DNA from: Datnioides undecimradiatus
Lineage: Eukaryota; Chordata; Actinopteri; Lobotiformes; Datnioididae
DNA: 64,000 nucleotides
Direction of reading: 5' to 3'
Assembly (NCBI GenBank): GCA_008933995.1
Contig: WARS01000110.1
Coordinates: forward strand, 1,798,001 to 1,862,000
Shown: positions 24,192 through 36,189 of the stretch, piece by piece
Numbering within the stretch: the stretch's first letter is position 1
How the letters are laid out: the number at the start of each line of letters is the position of its first letter
Notes under the pieces: model-generated
What the model was told of the DNA's origin: nothing
Database searches by the model: none
The model's input: the letters and a program-made list of their open reading frames with translations, nothing else
Made by a program: the position numbers and the translations under genes

Positions 24192-26741
24192 ATTCCTTCA
24201 ACAAAATCTGACCGGGCAAGAAACAAGCATGGTCAGACAAACGTTTCATATCCAAGTCAATTCAAAATCCAAATCTAGATGGTGCACCTTCACAAGAACT
24301 ATTTAAGTGATATTTTTTGAAAAACAAGAAGTAATATTCTGCTTTTATGATATTTCTTTTCTCTTCTGTGCCCACATTGCTTAAATTACAAGCTCTAAGG
24401 CATAATCAGTAGGAGTTTGAAGATAAAGGGGTTCTGCCATTTTGTCAGCTCTCAAAGACAGAACCTCTCCTCAACCGGTCAGTCAGACTTTTATTATGAT
24501 AAAATGCAGGACTTAGCAAGAAGTGAGCTATTATATGAATAATGCAGCATGATGTAAAACGTATGAGTTGGAGTGAATGACATTGTGGGATGAAACAAGA
24601 GTTCTTGCGACTTGAATGGGGTAGACTGAGAAACCGTCAGAGAAATCTCTTTCAGACTTTTGATACCCGGCACAACAGCCTTTCTTTTTTCTGCCCACAC
24701 AGAAAGAGATGATATCAATGTTTGTTAGTGCCCCCATAATCAGTGACAGTTACTTGCATGAGCAGTGATTTTTCCCCAGAGAGAGAAAAGACATCAGATG
24801 TCAAGAATCAGCACCAATTTGAATGTTTTCCACTGGTAAGATTTTATATCCCAGCACTGCGCTCAACCTCGAATCAGTTTAGCTTCTGACGTTTGTCGTA
24901 GTTTCTTTCAGTGTGCAACTAAGTAGATGACAGCATGAAACATGAATTTAAAGCCAATGTTTAAGGTATGTTCTTAACAAAGTGTTTTTCATCCAACAGC
25001 ACCTGAAGCACTCATATCTTAAGGTGGGCTGGTCATACAATTTTCGAAACTTTTGAGACAATCTAGCTATCCTATAACGCTCTTCAGAGTTTGAGATATA
25101 AAAGTAGGGAGGGCTTAAAGTTGTTTATATTTACAGCATAAAAAACAGAAAAAATGTCCATTTTTCATTAATGTTGACTTTAAATCTTTGTTGAGTTAAA
25201 AGGTTGGTCCAAGGATTGCTTGGTTTTCTACAGGATACCTCGGATTGATGAGAGAGGAGAAATATTAAGTGTCTAAACTGAGCTATTGGATAACGTTGAA
25301 TGAATACAGTTAACAGTTAATACCGCTGCTAACATGCAAGCAGAAGCCCTCAGAACTTGTACCCCTCCCAAGGTAAATAATCACCAGCCGCCACCATAAA
25401 CTGTGCACCATTATCCCATTTATATGATTAATGGCATCAACAATACAAATGCACATAGTTTTTAAAGGGGGATCAAGCAAGCAGCCTATGGTGACAGGCT
25501 TTAAAATATGGCATTTGTGAACACTTGTGCGTGTAGGCTAAGGTGAGCAATAGTTTGAAGAAACATATGCTAAACTCTGCGTTTGCACCACAGGTCATAC
25601 AGTTGATCAGTCTGTCTTTTTCCCCGGCCAGCAGATACATGCTTCCTGAAGACCTGCAGATGATGGCTTTGGATCTAATGCCACGAGCTTTACCCCTCCT
25701 TTCTTCCCTCATTCTGCTTCCTTCCCCTTATCCCTAAACAAAACCCCCACCCTGACTCTCCCCTCTCTTCTGAGCTGTGTTAATACCAGATTCCGCAGAA
25801 AATTAAGCACTTGAATTTGGAATCAGACACGCACAAGACCCAAAAATGGGAGTGAAGGGAGGGGTGGATTCAATCTTTTTTTTAAGAGAATTTATATATA
25901 TTTTTTCTGGCTTTGAAGAAAGCAGGGCACACATGTGTTGTGCCTTGCTCACAGTGCTATGATTCCAGACTTGAATTTTCTAAAATAAGACCCTGACGAG
26001 TTTATTAGGAGTTGATGATCAAGAGATGGACAAAAAAAATGAAGAAGAGATCATTTGGGCGTTGTCCAGACAGACCATTCAGACCTACATTTCTGACCTT
26101 TTGCAGCTCTAAAACATGGATCAAACTAATTAAGTTAGTCTACCACTTTCATACACCCAAATAGAACCCCAACCCAGCCAGATACACGCTGTGATTAACG
26201 CTGTCTCATTCCTGTTCCCAATACAGAAAGCCCGCACAAACACTTTCGAAGCCTAAGACCAATGCTCTCATCAGTTTGAATCTGAGTGTCACCAGAGTGG
26301 CATTTGTATTGTCACAATCCTTTTTTTTTTTTCAAAAAAAAAATTATGTAATGCTAATACCTCTGTAGTGTTTTGCTATATCCTTTTCCATTCGTTTCGG
26401 TGCAGATGGGAATGTGTGTGAAAATATCAGACAGTCTCATGTTTTTCTTATTAATAAGGGCAGATTAAGAGATTTGCCATTCGACGCTCAAGCCCACAAC
26501 TGTCAAAACAGCAGGCAGGAAAAGCGAGTTCTTTTCTCCCCTCTGGAACAGCCCCCACTAAGAATACATGAATACAGATCTGTGTGAGTGGGCATATTTA
26601 TGAGAGATAAATGTGTTTTTGGGGTGTGTGTGAGTGTGAGTGCATATCAGTATGCATTTTAGGATTAAAATGGATATCAGTCAGTGTTACAAGGCTCATG
26701 CTGATTGATGTCATTTTTTTTTTCTGATTTGCCTCCAGTTT

Positions 26742-27371
26742 TTGTTGATTTTTAGATGTTGTGATCAATGTCACGGCGCAAACATTTCCACAAGGAAATC
26801 TCTTGAAAGAATACTTATCTGCATCTTTCTATTGGAAGTTCATCTATGGAGAACAGCAGCTGTCCAGCCTCTGTCAGCACTGTCAAATGCAAAGAACGCC
26901 CAACCTGCTTGTCTCACACTGACCTTTGAACTTCTCTGCTGCACAAATGCCTTCAGCTGCCAATGTCACGGCCAAGGCTGGCAGCACCGGCTTTGTCCTG
27001 GACGTCATCCTCTCTCCACTGCCCATGGCAACCCCGCCACCCCAACCCCCACGCCACCACCAACCCAACAAAGCCAGACAAATGATTTCGATTTGTCCTC
27101 TGCAGTCCGTGGAAGAAGTTATCGATACAATCCGCCAAATGATGTCAAGGATTTGTCAGCAAAGCTTATGAATGACAAAAACAGCCCACCTCCTTCCACT
27201 CCCCTCCCTCCCCGTCCTAACCTAAAAACACCTCTACTGCAGGCCAAGAAGATTGAGAGCCAGAAAACTTTATTGATTTCTTCTCCCTGCATCCTCACCC
27301 TCACCTTCTTAAATAGAAGCTCAAGCTACAAAGGCCAGAGCAGCAGCTTTTGTGTGCTAAAATGTGGCTAA
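26742..27371 (+). other. Longest open frame of the window, probably not a gene
   Basis: A 209-codon open frame that starts on TTG; its first ATG is at codon 143. It has no recognisable domain, a proline/threonine-rich middle from CCACCCC-type sequence, and cysteine-rich text that matches no family I know. A strong acceptor-like tract (TTTTTTTTTCTGATTTGCCTCCAG ends at 26739) lies directly before it, so a 3'-terminal or internal exon cannot be excluded, but no good donor is present within the frame. The core (about 26880-27180) may instead be a conserved non-coding block. Confidence 0.15.
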
Positions 27372-28665
27372 AAGCTTTCTGGAAGGTTGAGGGAAGGGAT
27401 TGAATTGGATATTGCATCTAATGCTGCCTCCAGCAGATGGGCTTTACAGCAAAGGAAGGAAAGGAGCTGTGTATGGCTGGCAAGCTGGCTGGATGGTTGT
27501 TTGACTGGCTGGCTGACATCTCTGCATCCCCTCCTTCCTTTAGCTTGGGTTGTTTGTGAAAAAGATCAGTGGGATGGTGGGTAAATAGATCAACTTTGTG
27601 CTGCTGACAAAAGAGGGTGTTGGAAGGGTAGTGGGCTGAGCTGACGCCATTGAGAAGCGGCCTGACAGAAGGGTGTGATGCCAAAGATGGTATGTCTGGC
27701 TGGGAGTGGACGTGCTAAATGAGGGCTGGCGAAGGGTGCAGACATGGAGAACAAATAAGAAGGGGGAGGAGTGGTATGTGAATGCCAAAAGTGGACATGA
27801 GACCTATCAAAGGGAAGAGCAATGCTGTGGAACACACAAAAAAAATCTCCAGCATGCAAAAATATGAAGATTACAGTATTTTCTGAGACCTAAGATACCT
27901 CAATATGCTTCAGGGTTTCTCAGATCAACTGCATCTTGAACTTTTCTCTCAAGCTAATGCTTTAGATTCTTCACACAGTGACTTGACATCACTGTCATGC
28001 TTTTTGAGCATGTCTGTCTGTGCACCACTATCACTATCGCTAAAAAGACACACAAAAGACAGACACTTGTGAACCAGTGGGACGCAGCTTGAGGGAGGAC
28101 GTGGTGGCAGGCTTTTCACACCACCTTTGAGTGTGACCATTTTGAACAAGCACAGGTGCTTTTAAGTTGTGTTATGTGGTCCAATCGCACGTGTTATGAA
28201 TAAGTTATTGCAATACAAAAGATAACTGCCAAGCTGCATTGATGTGGACCATTATTTGAAATAAATAAATAAATAAATCTGCATAATGTAAGTCTCCCAA
28301 CTTTATAGAAGTAAAATAAAATTTCCTGAGTACCACTTTAAAAAGTCTAGTAAGTAATCTAAACTTTTATCAAGCAATCAGGGAGTGAAACTTTGACATG
28401 CCTCTGACACAGACGACACAGATTTAGACGTTATTAATTACCAGCTAGATTATTGTACCATCTCTCCAGTCACTCCATCTGTCACTGAGCAATTTTTGGG
28501 GGGGGCATATTTTGTTATTGTCTTGATCAAGCCTCTCACCCCTCTGAAAAAAAAAAAATAAATAAAACTTGACTGCACCTTTAACCTTAATCTAAAGAGG
28601 ATCCAATATCTTGAGCATAAGAGAGAAAATATGGATTAAAGGCATACAGTTGTGCCCTCACTCAC

Positions 28666-28790
28666 CAGCCCCCCACTTGGCCTTGTTCTCTCTGCATCGC
28701 AGGAGAACACACAAGGACTCCCATCTCCTGAGGTAAGCTCTTTGGCAAACATAGTGCTGATTAAAACAAACAGGCCAGCAAGACCCACTG
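28666..28790 (-). other. Candidate 125-nt coding exon (unproven)
   Basis: On the minus strand, a strong acceptor (GTTTGCCCTGTCCTCCACAG, AG at 28792-28791) and a strong donor (GGGCTG|GTGAGTGAG, GT at 28665-28664) enclose 125 nt open in one frame. The frame enters in phase 1 and leaves in phase 0. It reads a hydrophobic run AVGLAGLFVLISTMFAKEL, compatible with a membrane segment, followed by a polar part with CVFSCDAERTRPSGG. I do not recognise the protein. No partner exon with matching phase is evident nearby, although many fish introns are long. A 30-nt splice-bounded segment lies within it on the other strand, which cannot share coding constraint simply. Confidence 0.22.
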
Positions 28791-30359
28791 CTGTGGAGGA
28801 CAGGGCAAACAGGACTGGTGCAGCAGGAGGCCCGGAGATGGCATGAACCAGACCGTAGTGCAAAGAGCAGAGCAAAGCAAAATTCCTCATTTACACCGCA
28901 TGTTAGGACTCAGCTTGACCTGTCTGGATCAGTTCTTTTTTAGTTTGGTTTAGTCGCGGAAAGTATCTGTATTTTTGATTTTTGGTGTTACGTCAGTAGA
29001 TGATCTGATCAAAACCACCATAATAAACAAATACAGTGATGAAGATCACTTAAGAACCCATTGAGGGGTTACAATCTGCAGTGATAACAATATTAAGAAA
29101 AGTACCGAAAGTGAGTTGAGGTGAGTCAAACATTACTGTTCAGTTGAAATGAGGCTAAAGCTGCCAGACAGAGGTGTTAGCACCGAGGCAGAGAGAACAT
29201 CATCAGTTCTGCAAGAACATTTAAAATAATTTGTCACTGTTTCCAAAATGTCTGCTTTCACCCTTATAACCACAGCATTCCAAAATTCACATGTTCACTT
29301 CTTAAAAAAAGTCCATTTCAAAAAATTTTCATCGGAACTAATTCAAAGAAATAGTTCAGATGAAAACTGCTGAATGTACCTCCTGTGGGTTATTCGGGGA
29401 AACTGGAACACTGTTTTTGGAAAATCGTGTTTGTTGTTAGGTTGTGAGCAACACTAAGTTCACCTTTGTTGTATTTCAGAGACAAATGTCTCTTAAATAA
29501 ACCATCGCAGAAATGCATAATTATAATCAATTATCATTTTCATCAAAATGTGAAATAAATTAATAAATGCAGCAACCTAGAAAGAAATGCAAAAAATTTA
29601 AATACATAATTTCTTTTTATTTAATTAACCTGGAACTAAGGGAGGCTTTTACAATTAAGATTAAAAAAAAGATTTGGCTTTGAGAAAAACTTTAATGCTT
29701 TTTTTGTGCATTTAAAAATTGGGGGCCATCTTTTAGGTTCTCTAGATAAATAATCATTTCCCATTGTTTTACTTTTCGCTTTTAAATTAAATCTAAACAG
29801 GAACATAAAAGTGCCCGTCACCAAAACTCATGGAAATGCTAGAAAATGGTAGGTTGGAGACGTTTTGATAAATCTTTCTCGTTATGTTTCAGTTGCTCCT
29901 GCTAAATGTTTTGTAAGATAAAATCAAAGGTTCATAAAAAACAGTACAACAGTTGAGATAAAAGATTCACTTATATCCTAGTTACATCATAAAAGACAGA
30001 CAGAGATAAAGTCAAGCTTGGCATGAATTACTTCAATACATACATGCATATACAGGGTTTCGACATAATCTGCAACGCATAGTTTTATTTTAATCTTTTG
30101 TTGAATCAACTTAGACTGAAGGTTTCACCAGTAAACCGATTTGAACTGAAGACTACATTGCTACATTTTAATTATTGAGTTCTTTTCTTGACAGCTGTAC
30201 ACACTGTTTACATGCCAGAAAGATGAACCTGGGCTCCCTGGTGGGGAAAGAGAGTGACTGTCATTTCTCCGTGTACTCAATGGTTTTAGTGTCAGCTTAA
30301 AAGAGCCGAGAATCCTGCCAAGACTAAGTAACGGATCTACAGGCATTTACGAAGCATGT

Positions 30360-30690
30360 GAAATCTTCCTCCATGTTCTCATTCTGCCCTAATTCAATTA
30401 GGCTCCTCTCCAAACGAGCCTGGGACCAAAGATTCTTTTCTCTCTCTCTTTCTTTTTTTTATGATCAGATACTTGCAGAGGTGTCAGAACTTAACTTCTA
30501 AACCCCATCACTATGGCCTCTCTATATCTTCTCTACAAGTTAACACTGTGATTGCATCAGATGCCTAAGTGGAAAGACAGGATCCCATGACGTCAGCCTG
30601 TCCAAGAGTCAGCTGCACCTAGGAGAAACTGCTGTTATTGGTTATCTTTTATCCATATTAATGATGTCATACTTAGCATGACACCTGCAG
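30360..30690. promoter_or_regulatory. Possible conserved non-coding element with CRE
   Basis: Contains CTAATTCAATTAGGCTCC near 30389-30406, a perfect palindromic cyclic-AMP response element TGACGTCA at 30588-30595, and TCCATATTAATGATGTCATA near 30652-30671. The middle (30435-30465) is pyrimidine-rich. Inference from motif content. Confidence 0.38.
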
Positions 30691-31405
30691 GACTGGCACA
30701 GAGCCAGGGTGAAGCAGAAGAAGTACAGATAGGCCGCCTCTTTTGCTGAGAAATGCGTAATGTAAAACCAAAAATGCGAGTGTGTAACAAGTGGACAAAA
30801 GTGTCCAAAAAAAAAAAAACATACAAAAGCTAAAAAATATATATCTGCAGATTAAAAAAAAAACGTTGAAGGGCAAAAGAGGTGAGAAAACAACAAATGA
30901 TTCTGTCATACCAGAGGAGATAGAAAGTACTTCAGACATCTGTAGACACAGAAATATTAACAAGTGAGCACAAAAGAAGAAAAAAACATAAAAACACTTA
31001 AATGGAATTCATGTTATGGAGTTATGATTTAAGTGAACCTTTAAAAAAAAATGATAATGTTGATGTACTCTACTTAATTATTCCTGCAGGTGCTAACGTA
31101 CATGTACAAATAATTTATTAGTTAAATCAATGATACCAAAAATAGCGCATAGTGAGATTGGTGGGGGGGGGTGGTGGAGGAGAAGGGGCTGCAGCTAACA
31201 TCATTAGCATGAGTGCGAGTCACCTTTGAAAGGCCACGCTGTACACCTATATGAATTTGATTGGCAAGTGATTCAAAATGGCGGCTAACGTAAGCGTGTC
31301 TGAACCAACGCTGTGCTCCACTGAGACGTAACATTTAAGTAAAAATAAAAATAACTTTTAAAAAACAATCGTTCCTGTGTGAGCAGTTGTTTGGTACCTG
31401 AACTT

Positions 31406-31427
31406 TCTATCTATCTATCTATCTATT
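31406..31427. repeat. (CTAT)n tetranucleotide repeat
   Basis: About five CTAT units. Such tracts can be tails of LINE insertions, but no LINE sequence is visible beside it. Confidence 0.85.
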
Positions 31428-32379
31428 GAAGGGGTTTTGCAGCAAGACAGGGTGGCGGTCAAAGTCAGAGTGGGACTGTAATTCAGAGCTGTTTCAATAC
31501 AGTTTCTCTTTATCAGGAGCATCACACAAAGTCAGCCATGTAGTGTGATGAGTATTAAGTTCTGGATGATAAATATGTGCGGCGATCAACAACCACATTT
31601 ATGATCTTCACCTGTTTTACATAATAACAAGTAGATGTACTGAAGGAGGAAAGAATACCGTGCCTCCTCATTGCATGGATGCTGGATGTTTTGGCTTTCC
31701 TGAAAGTGACTGACAGGAAAAAGGATTTGACAGACAGGTTTATTCTAATAGAAGAAAAATTGAGAAACCATATATGTAGCAACTCGTGTCAGCATTTTTG
31801 ATTTAACAGCATAGAGCACAAGTAAGATGTCCCATCTCGGCTCTTGCAATGTTCTGAGCTGATCTTATGTGAATGCAGCTTGCATCATAGTGTACAATCT
31901 TTTAAACAAATGATGCAAAAAGATATTTGAACATTTTTGGATTATAGTCATGCTGCAAGTGTGTAAAACAGTCTGAGCTAATATTATGTGTGGAAACTTA
32001 AAGAATTAGCAGACAAGTCTAAACACACTCTTCCTTCGAGAGATTTCACGAGTCGGATGTAATGGCTATTAGGCTGAAATGGTCTTTGTCAAATCAAGGA
32101 CTGTAGGCTGGGTGATAGGGAGCCTCAGCAGTAATCCCCACTGGGAGTGACATCCAGAGGAATAGCTACAAAATGCTAGAAGCCCCTCTGACCTTAGCTG
32201 ACACCTTCTGTTGACCTTGGGTTGACATTAGAGTGAAGTCCCCAAGCTTTCCAACAGCAGCCCAGCTCCATAACACACATTCTCTCATCCATTTCTCTCT
32301 TTCATCTCACTCTGCTTTCCCCATTAAACAGCCTCCCCCCTTCATATTTACAGAGGCTTACAAACGGGGCCAGGGCACA

Positions 32380-32590
32380 TGGCTGCTGCTCCTCGGATAC
32401 CCAATCTGTCTGCCACTTATCTGAGGGATTACTGCAGTGAGGGCCAGCTACCGCAGATTAGAGACAAAGGCCAAATTAAAACAGGGCCTATCAACAAACA
32501 CCGGGACATGATGACAGGGAGGTGATCCAATTACACTGATAACCCACCGATCCCCGCGTGCTGCAGGAGACACTGGAACAAACAGAGGTA
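32380..32590. promoter_or_regulatory. Possible conserved non-coding element
   Basis: Non-repetitive sequence with GCAGATTAGAGACAAAGGCC near 32453-32472, AATTAAAACAGGGCCTATCA and GATCCAATTACACTGATAA near 32525-32543, with retained CpGs in CACCGATCCCCGCGTG. A short 20-base word pattern (GATGCATGCACATGCATGCG, 32631-32650) follows it. Inference only. Confidence 0.35.
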
Positions 32591-33879
32591 AACAGATATA
32601 CACTCACACACAGCAGAACCCATCAATATAGATGCATGCACATGCATGCGTACACACTAGCAAGTGCGAGTCAATTGACAAGCAGAGCTGCATTGCAACA
32701 CAGCTGTGGAAGATTATAACAGGTTCATTCTCATCCACTGAAACAATGTGTGCGTGGCTGTCACAGGAACAGTGGGCGTAGCATTGATGAAATGACATCA
32801 CCCATTGGTTCATTAGAGAATGTTTTCTGGTTTTGTTCAGTAAACAAAGATATATTAGGGGAGCTGAGGTTAGATGTTCAAGATGGATAACATTGGAACA
32901 TGTACATTTGATGGACACTGTATCTGTACCGTACGTGTACGAAAGAGGGACTGAGTGATTAGCATGTGTTGTGAACACATCACAACACAGCAAAACACAA
33001 TAACTTGGTTGATTGCGAGACCTTATGTTTAATGTTGTACACAATATGTGAACTGTATAACTGTGTAAACTTGGCTCATTAGTTATGTTAGAGATGAATC
33101 ATAAAAACAGTCCATAAGTCAATGACGCTCTCACATGCAGTGAGCATGAAGTTATTCTCAATACTTAACAAACTACTGGGCAAAACATTGCAGGAGGATA
33201 ACGCCCAGCATAAAGTAAGTTATTTATTGTCTTTCTCTTTGCTCCTCCATTGCATTTTAGGAATATTTGCTGTGAAAGTGAGTTTTTCACAGCTGCCAAC
33301 AATTCCAAAGAGTATTGAAAACACACTCCAAGGACCTTTTGTTTGTCTGCAGAAGTTATTGTTTTAGGAATGTTGTTGCTTGTAATACATCTCATACTTT
33401 AAGACTTTAAGACTGGAAATGAGTTGGACCCCTGAGCCTCTGCCATTGAAATAACATCCGCGAGATAGCTGAGCTTTGCTGGAGTTTCAGCATTTCAGTG
33501 CACAATTTCGGGACTCTGCAGGTTGCAGTTTGACTCCCCAGAGGTATATTAACAACATACTAAAACTGTGACACACAAAGCTACATCAGGACACGGACGG
33601 TGTTCATGAGGCCAAAAGGCAAATGTGATGAGATGAGGGGAAAGCTTTTTTAAATATGACAAGATCAGCAATGATGACGGATAGAAGGGAAACTAAAAAT
33701 AGCATAAAGTGAGATAATAGATAATACAGTGTCAAATAAGCAAATGACAGTAATTTATAACAAGGAGCTTCATAAAAATGAAATAAATTGTCTTTGCAGT
33801 TTTTTTCAACACTGCACTGTAATGACAGTGTCATATCTTTGACTCCAGCTCTAATGGAAAAGCTACAATCCAGGAACTA

Positions 33880-34117
33880 ACTAGGAAGTGAGTGACAAGG
33901 AAGTATGAGCTCACCATGGCCCCGACACTGCCCTCGGTGCCGACAGCAGACAGCCGCCAACCTCAAACTCTCCTCTCAGCCAATCATGGGCTAGCTCATT
34001 ACCGCCGCAGCCCCATTGTGTTAATTGAAGCCACGCTAACTACACCGTTCCTCCTGCTCTATAAAAGCAGAAGACTCGTCACCTTCTCTGGCTGCTTCTC
34101 CCTCCAGCTACACAGGT
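33880..34117 (+). promoter_or_regulatory. Promoter-like segment: CCAAT, TATA and a splice donor
   Basis: A GC-richer segment with retained CpGs holds a CCAAT box (GCCAAT at 33979-33984) and a consensus TATA box (TATAAAAG at 34060-34067), 80 bases apart. Transcription would start near 34088-34092. A near-consensus donor CACAG|GTAATT lies at 34115/34116, giving a first exon of only about 25 nt, presumably untranslated. TTGTGTTAATTGAAGCCACG between the boxes adds a homeodomain-type word. No downstream signal-peptide-like or coding exon was found by eye to 36.7 kb, so the transcript could be a long non-coding RNA or a gene whose next exon is far away. This is the best promoter candidate in the window, but it has not been tested against other sequence. 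Confidence 0.4.
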
Positions 34118-34469
34118 AATTGAATTGTGGCAGGTCTCTCAGTAAGCTGGCTTGTTTTAATAACTTCACTAGATTATGTTTAATAAGTGTGCCGTAAACG
34201 CTCTTTTCGGCGGGCCAGGGAGGATGAGGAAGGTCAAATGTGATAATAGAAATGAGGAAAAGGGCCATTTTCTTTGCCCTGCTCTAGGGACAGATGTAAT
34301 CACTGCAGCCTATCACCTTGTCTGTACAGTGTGAGGTTCAACTGTGGGCCACAATGCTGGAGAATGTAGAGTTAAGGTAGATCAGCTCCAGTGAAGAGAT
34401 GACATTACAGGGGAAAAGAACCTTGTGCTGATTCCACAAGCTTTCCTTGTCTCTTTGTCTATTATCATA

Positions 34470-34630
34470 CCAGCTGTCACGCCTGCCGTCTGCTGTGTAA
34501 ATATCCAGCTCTGACGCTGTCTAAACAAGCTGTCACAGGGGACATCCGACGGGAAATCATATGAAAAAGCTCTGAAATTAAAGTTACACTGAAATGAAGC
34601 AGCGCCTTTTTTTCTCCCCCTTGTTTCTCA
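34470..34630. promoter_or_regulatory. Possible conserved non-coding element
   Basis: Runs from GCTGTCACGCCTGCCG to TGAAGCAGCGCC with CpGs in GACATCCGACGGG and a duplicated AAGCTGTCAC/CAGCTGTCAC word. It lies about 0.4 kb downstream of the promoter-like segment and could be an intronic enhancer if that promoter is real. Confidence 0.3.
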
Positions 34631-35505
34631 ATTGTCCAATTTACCCAAAAATGGATTTCATGGTGAAGTCTGGTGACTGGAATTCAGTGGCTATTTAGAC
34701 ATGCTAGAGATGGAGTGTTATCGACAGGTCAGGCCATAGGTTATTCTGTAACTCCAGCACTAAGCTAAATGTTGCCTAAAGATGACACTAGAGAAAAAAG
34801 TCATGTGAATGGAAAAACATAAGAATTCATCCTTGTTTTGTTATTTATTGTATGTTTTTTTGCTGCCCACTGACATAAGATCAGTGGGATTTATCCTTTG
34901 GATGTCTGTAGGCCGTCCGATAATAGATAAGATATTTCAGTTTGGATCAAAGTGGCCAAATGTCCAAAACACAGGCTAATTTAATGATAATCTTCTTCAG
35001 GCATTCCCGTCATATGAATCCTGTACCTGTTTATGCAACTGTTAGTTCTAGTGTGAAACTACGGTACCATGATTGACATCATGACTGGAATATAATAATT
35101 TAAAACAGCACTCTGCCCTCCTTTAAACAGTTTCTCCCTTATGTTGCACCGGAGCTCTCATATCTCTGTAAAAACACGCAAACAAAAAAACAAAGACACA
35201 AAACATATGGGCCAATTTTGCACTTTTAGGACCTCTATGCATGAACTATGGATAAGCGCGACACTGCGCACGCTACGATTCTCATAGTCATCAGTTAGCG
35301 TGCAAGAGCCATGATTGTGAGATTTGCGACTGTCTTGTCATACAGGTGCAAGGTCACAAAAATGTGAGTTTAACGCGTGAGAAAAAGCAAAAATTCAGAA
35401 TCGGTTTCGGATTATAAACGGTGCCTGAGTCTGCACACAAACTTTTCTCTGTCTTTCCAACAAAAATTTAGTCCAGCTGTGTTTTGACTGGCTCTGTACG
35501 TTTTA

Positions 35506-35676
35506 AGGTCATCCGAAAGTTCAAAGGTTCAAAGACCAGACTGAGGTCGGGTCTTATCAGTCTGGGCTGATGGTTTGGTTTCACTGATAGCTACGCGTCG
35601 GCTTTGGCGGCTTTGCCAGACTCAGCCACACTGGAAGGTGGAGCAAGGAGAGGCAGCACCTTTAGGTCAAAGGTCA
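35506..35676 (+). promoter_or_regulatory. Cluster of nuclear-receptor half-sites with a perfect DR1
   Basis: Five same-orientation half-sites lie within 171 bases: AGGTCA at 35506-35511, AGTTCA at 35518-35523 and GGTTCA at 35526-35531 (the last two form a DR2, RGKTCA-2-RGKTCA), then AGGTCA at 35664-35669 and 35671-35676, a perfect DR1. DR1 elements bind RXR heterodimers, PPAR, HNF4 and COUP-TF; DR2 and DR5 bind retinoic acid receptors. Motifs are seen directly; binding is inferred. It lies 1.5 kb downstream of the promoter-like segment at 34.1 kb. Confidence 0.5.
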
Positions 35677-36029
35677 TACTGCTGAACAAATAAGAGATAA
35701 GGTGGCAGAAATGGTGCGGTGTTTCAAGTTTGCTCCAACTTTAACGTGCTGAAAATGAGACAGACACTGATAGATTTATAAAAAAAAAATAATAATAATT
35801 GAGTGGATGTTGAAAGAGAAAGCGGTATAGTGGGAAGTTTTGAGAAGAGGGAGACAAATTAAGACACTGTTCAGACAGTGAAATAGAGTGAGGGAGACAA
35901 ATCTGTACTGGGGGAGCCAGATGTTGGGAAAGAGGGGGAGACAGGCTGCAGACAGAGATGCATAGAGAATGTAAGCAAGCTGATCAGCAGTCAGGAGGGC
36001 TGTGTGGGCAACACCGACAGCACCGCCAC

Positions 36030-36170
36030 TGTCACACAGACACTTATTTGCATAATATTGTGTGTTGTCAGTGGAGTGATGGCTAGTCCAGGCAGTTATC
36101 TGTAGGAGCAGGTCGTACATGTTACCTCGCGTGAGTGTGAATGTGTGTGTGTGTGTGTCTGTTCTGGCCG
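36030..36170. promoter_or_regulatory. POU octamer and short GT tract
   Basis: A perfect octamer ATTTGCAT at 36046-36053 continues into TAATATTG, a POU-plus-homeodomain arrangement. A short GT run follows at about 36143-36158. Confidence 0.35.
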
Positions 36171-36189
36171 CCTCTTTCCGTTACCTCGC

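Larger units (their letters stand above)
22393..28635. other. Spacer with scattered regulatory-looking patches, no confirmed gene
   Basis: Mostly AT-rich DNA. Named items inside: CT tract 23391-23406, a patch with retained CpGs at 23480-23590, GAG repeats 23646-23674, GAT repeats 24173-24191, an NKX2-like word AAGCACTTGAA at 25805-25815, the open frame 26742-27371 and an AAAT tract at 28258-28278. I see nothing recognisable between 24200 and 25780. Confidence 0.55.

Noticed and set aside
32604-33044. 146-codon minus-strand frame
   Set aside because: No domain or splice support, and the composition is like the translated spacer around it.
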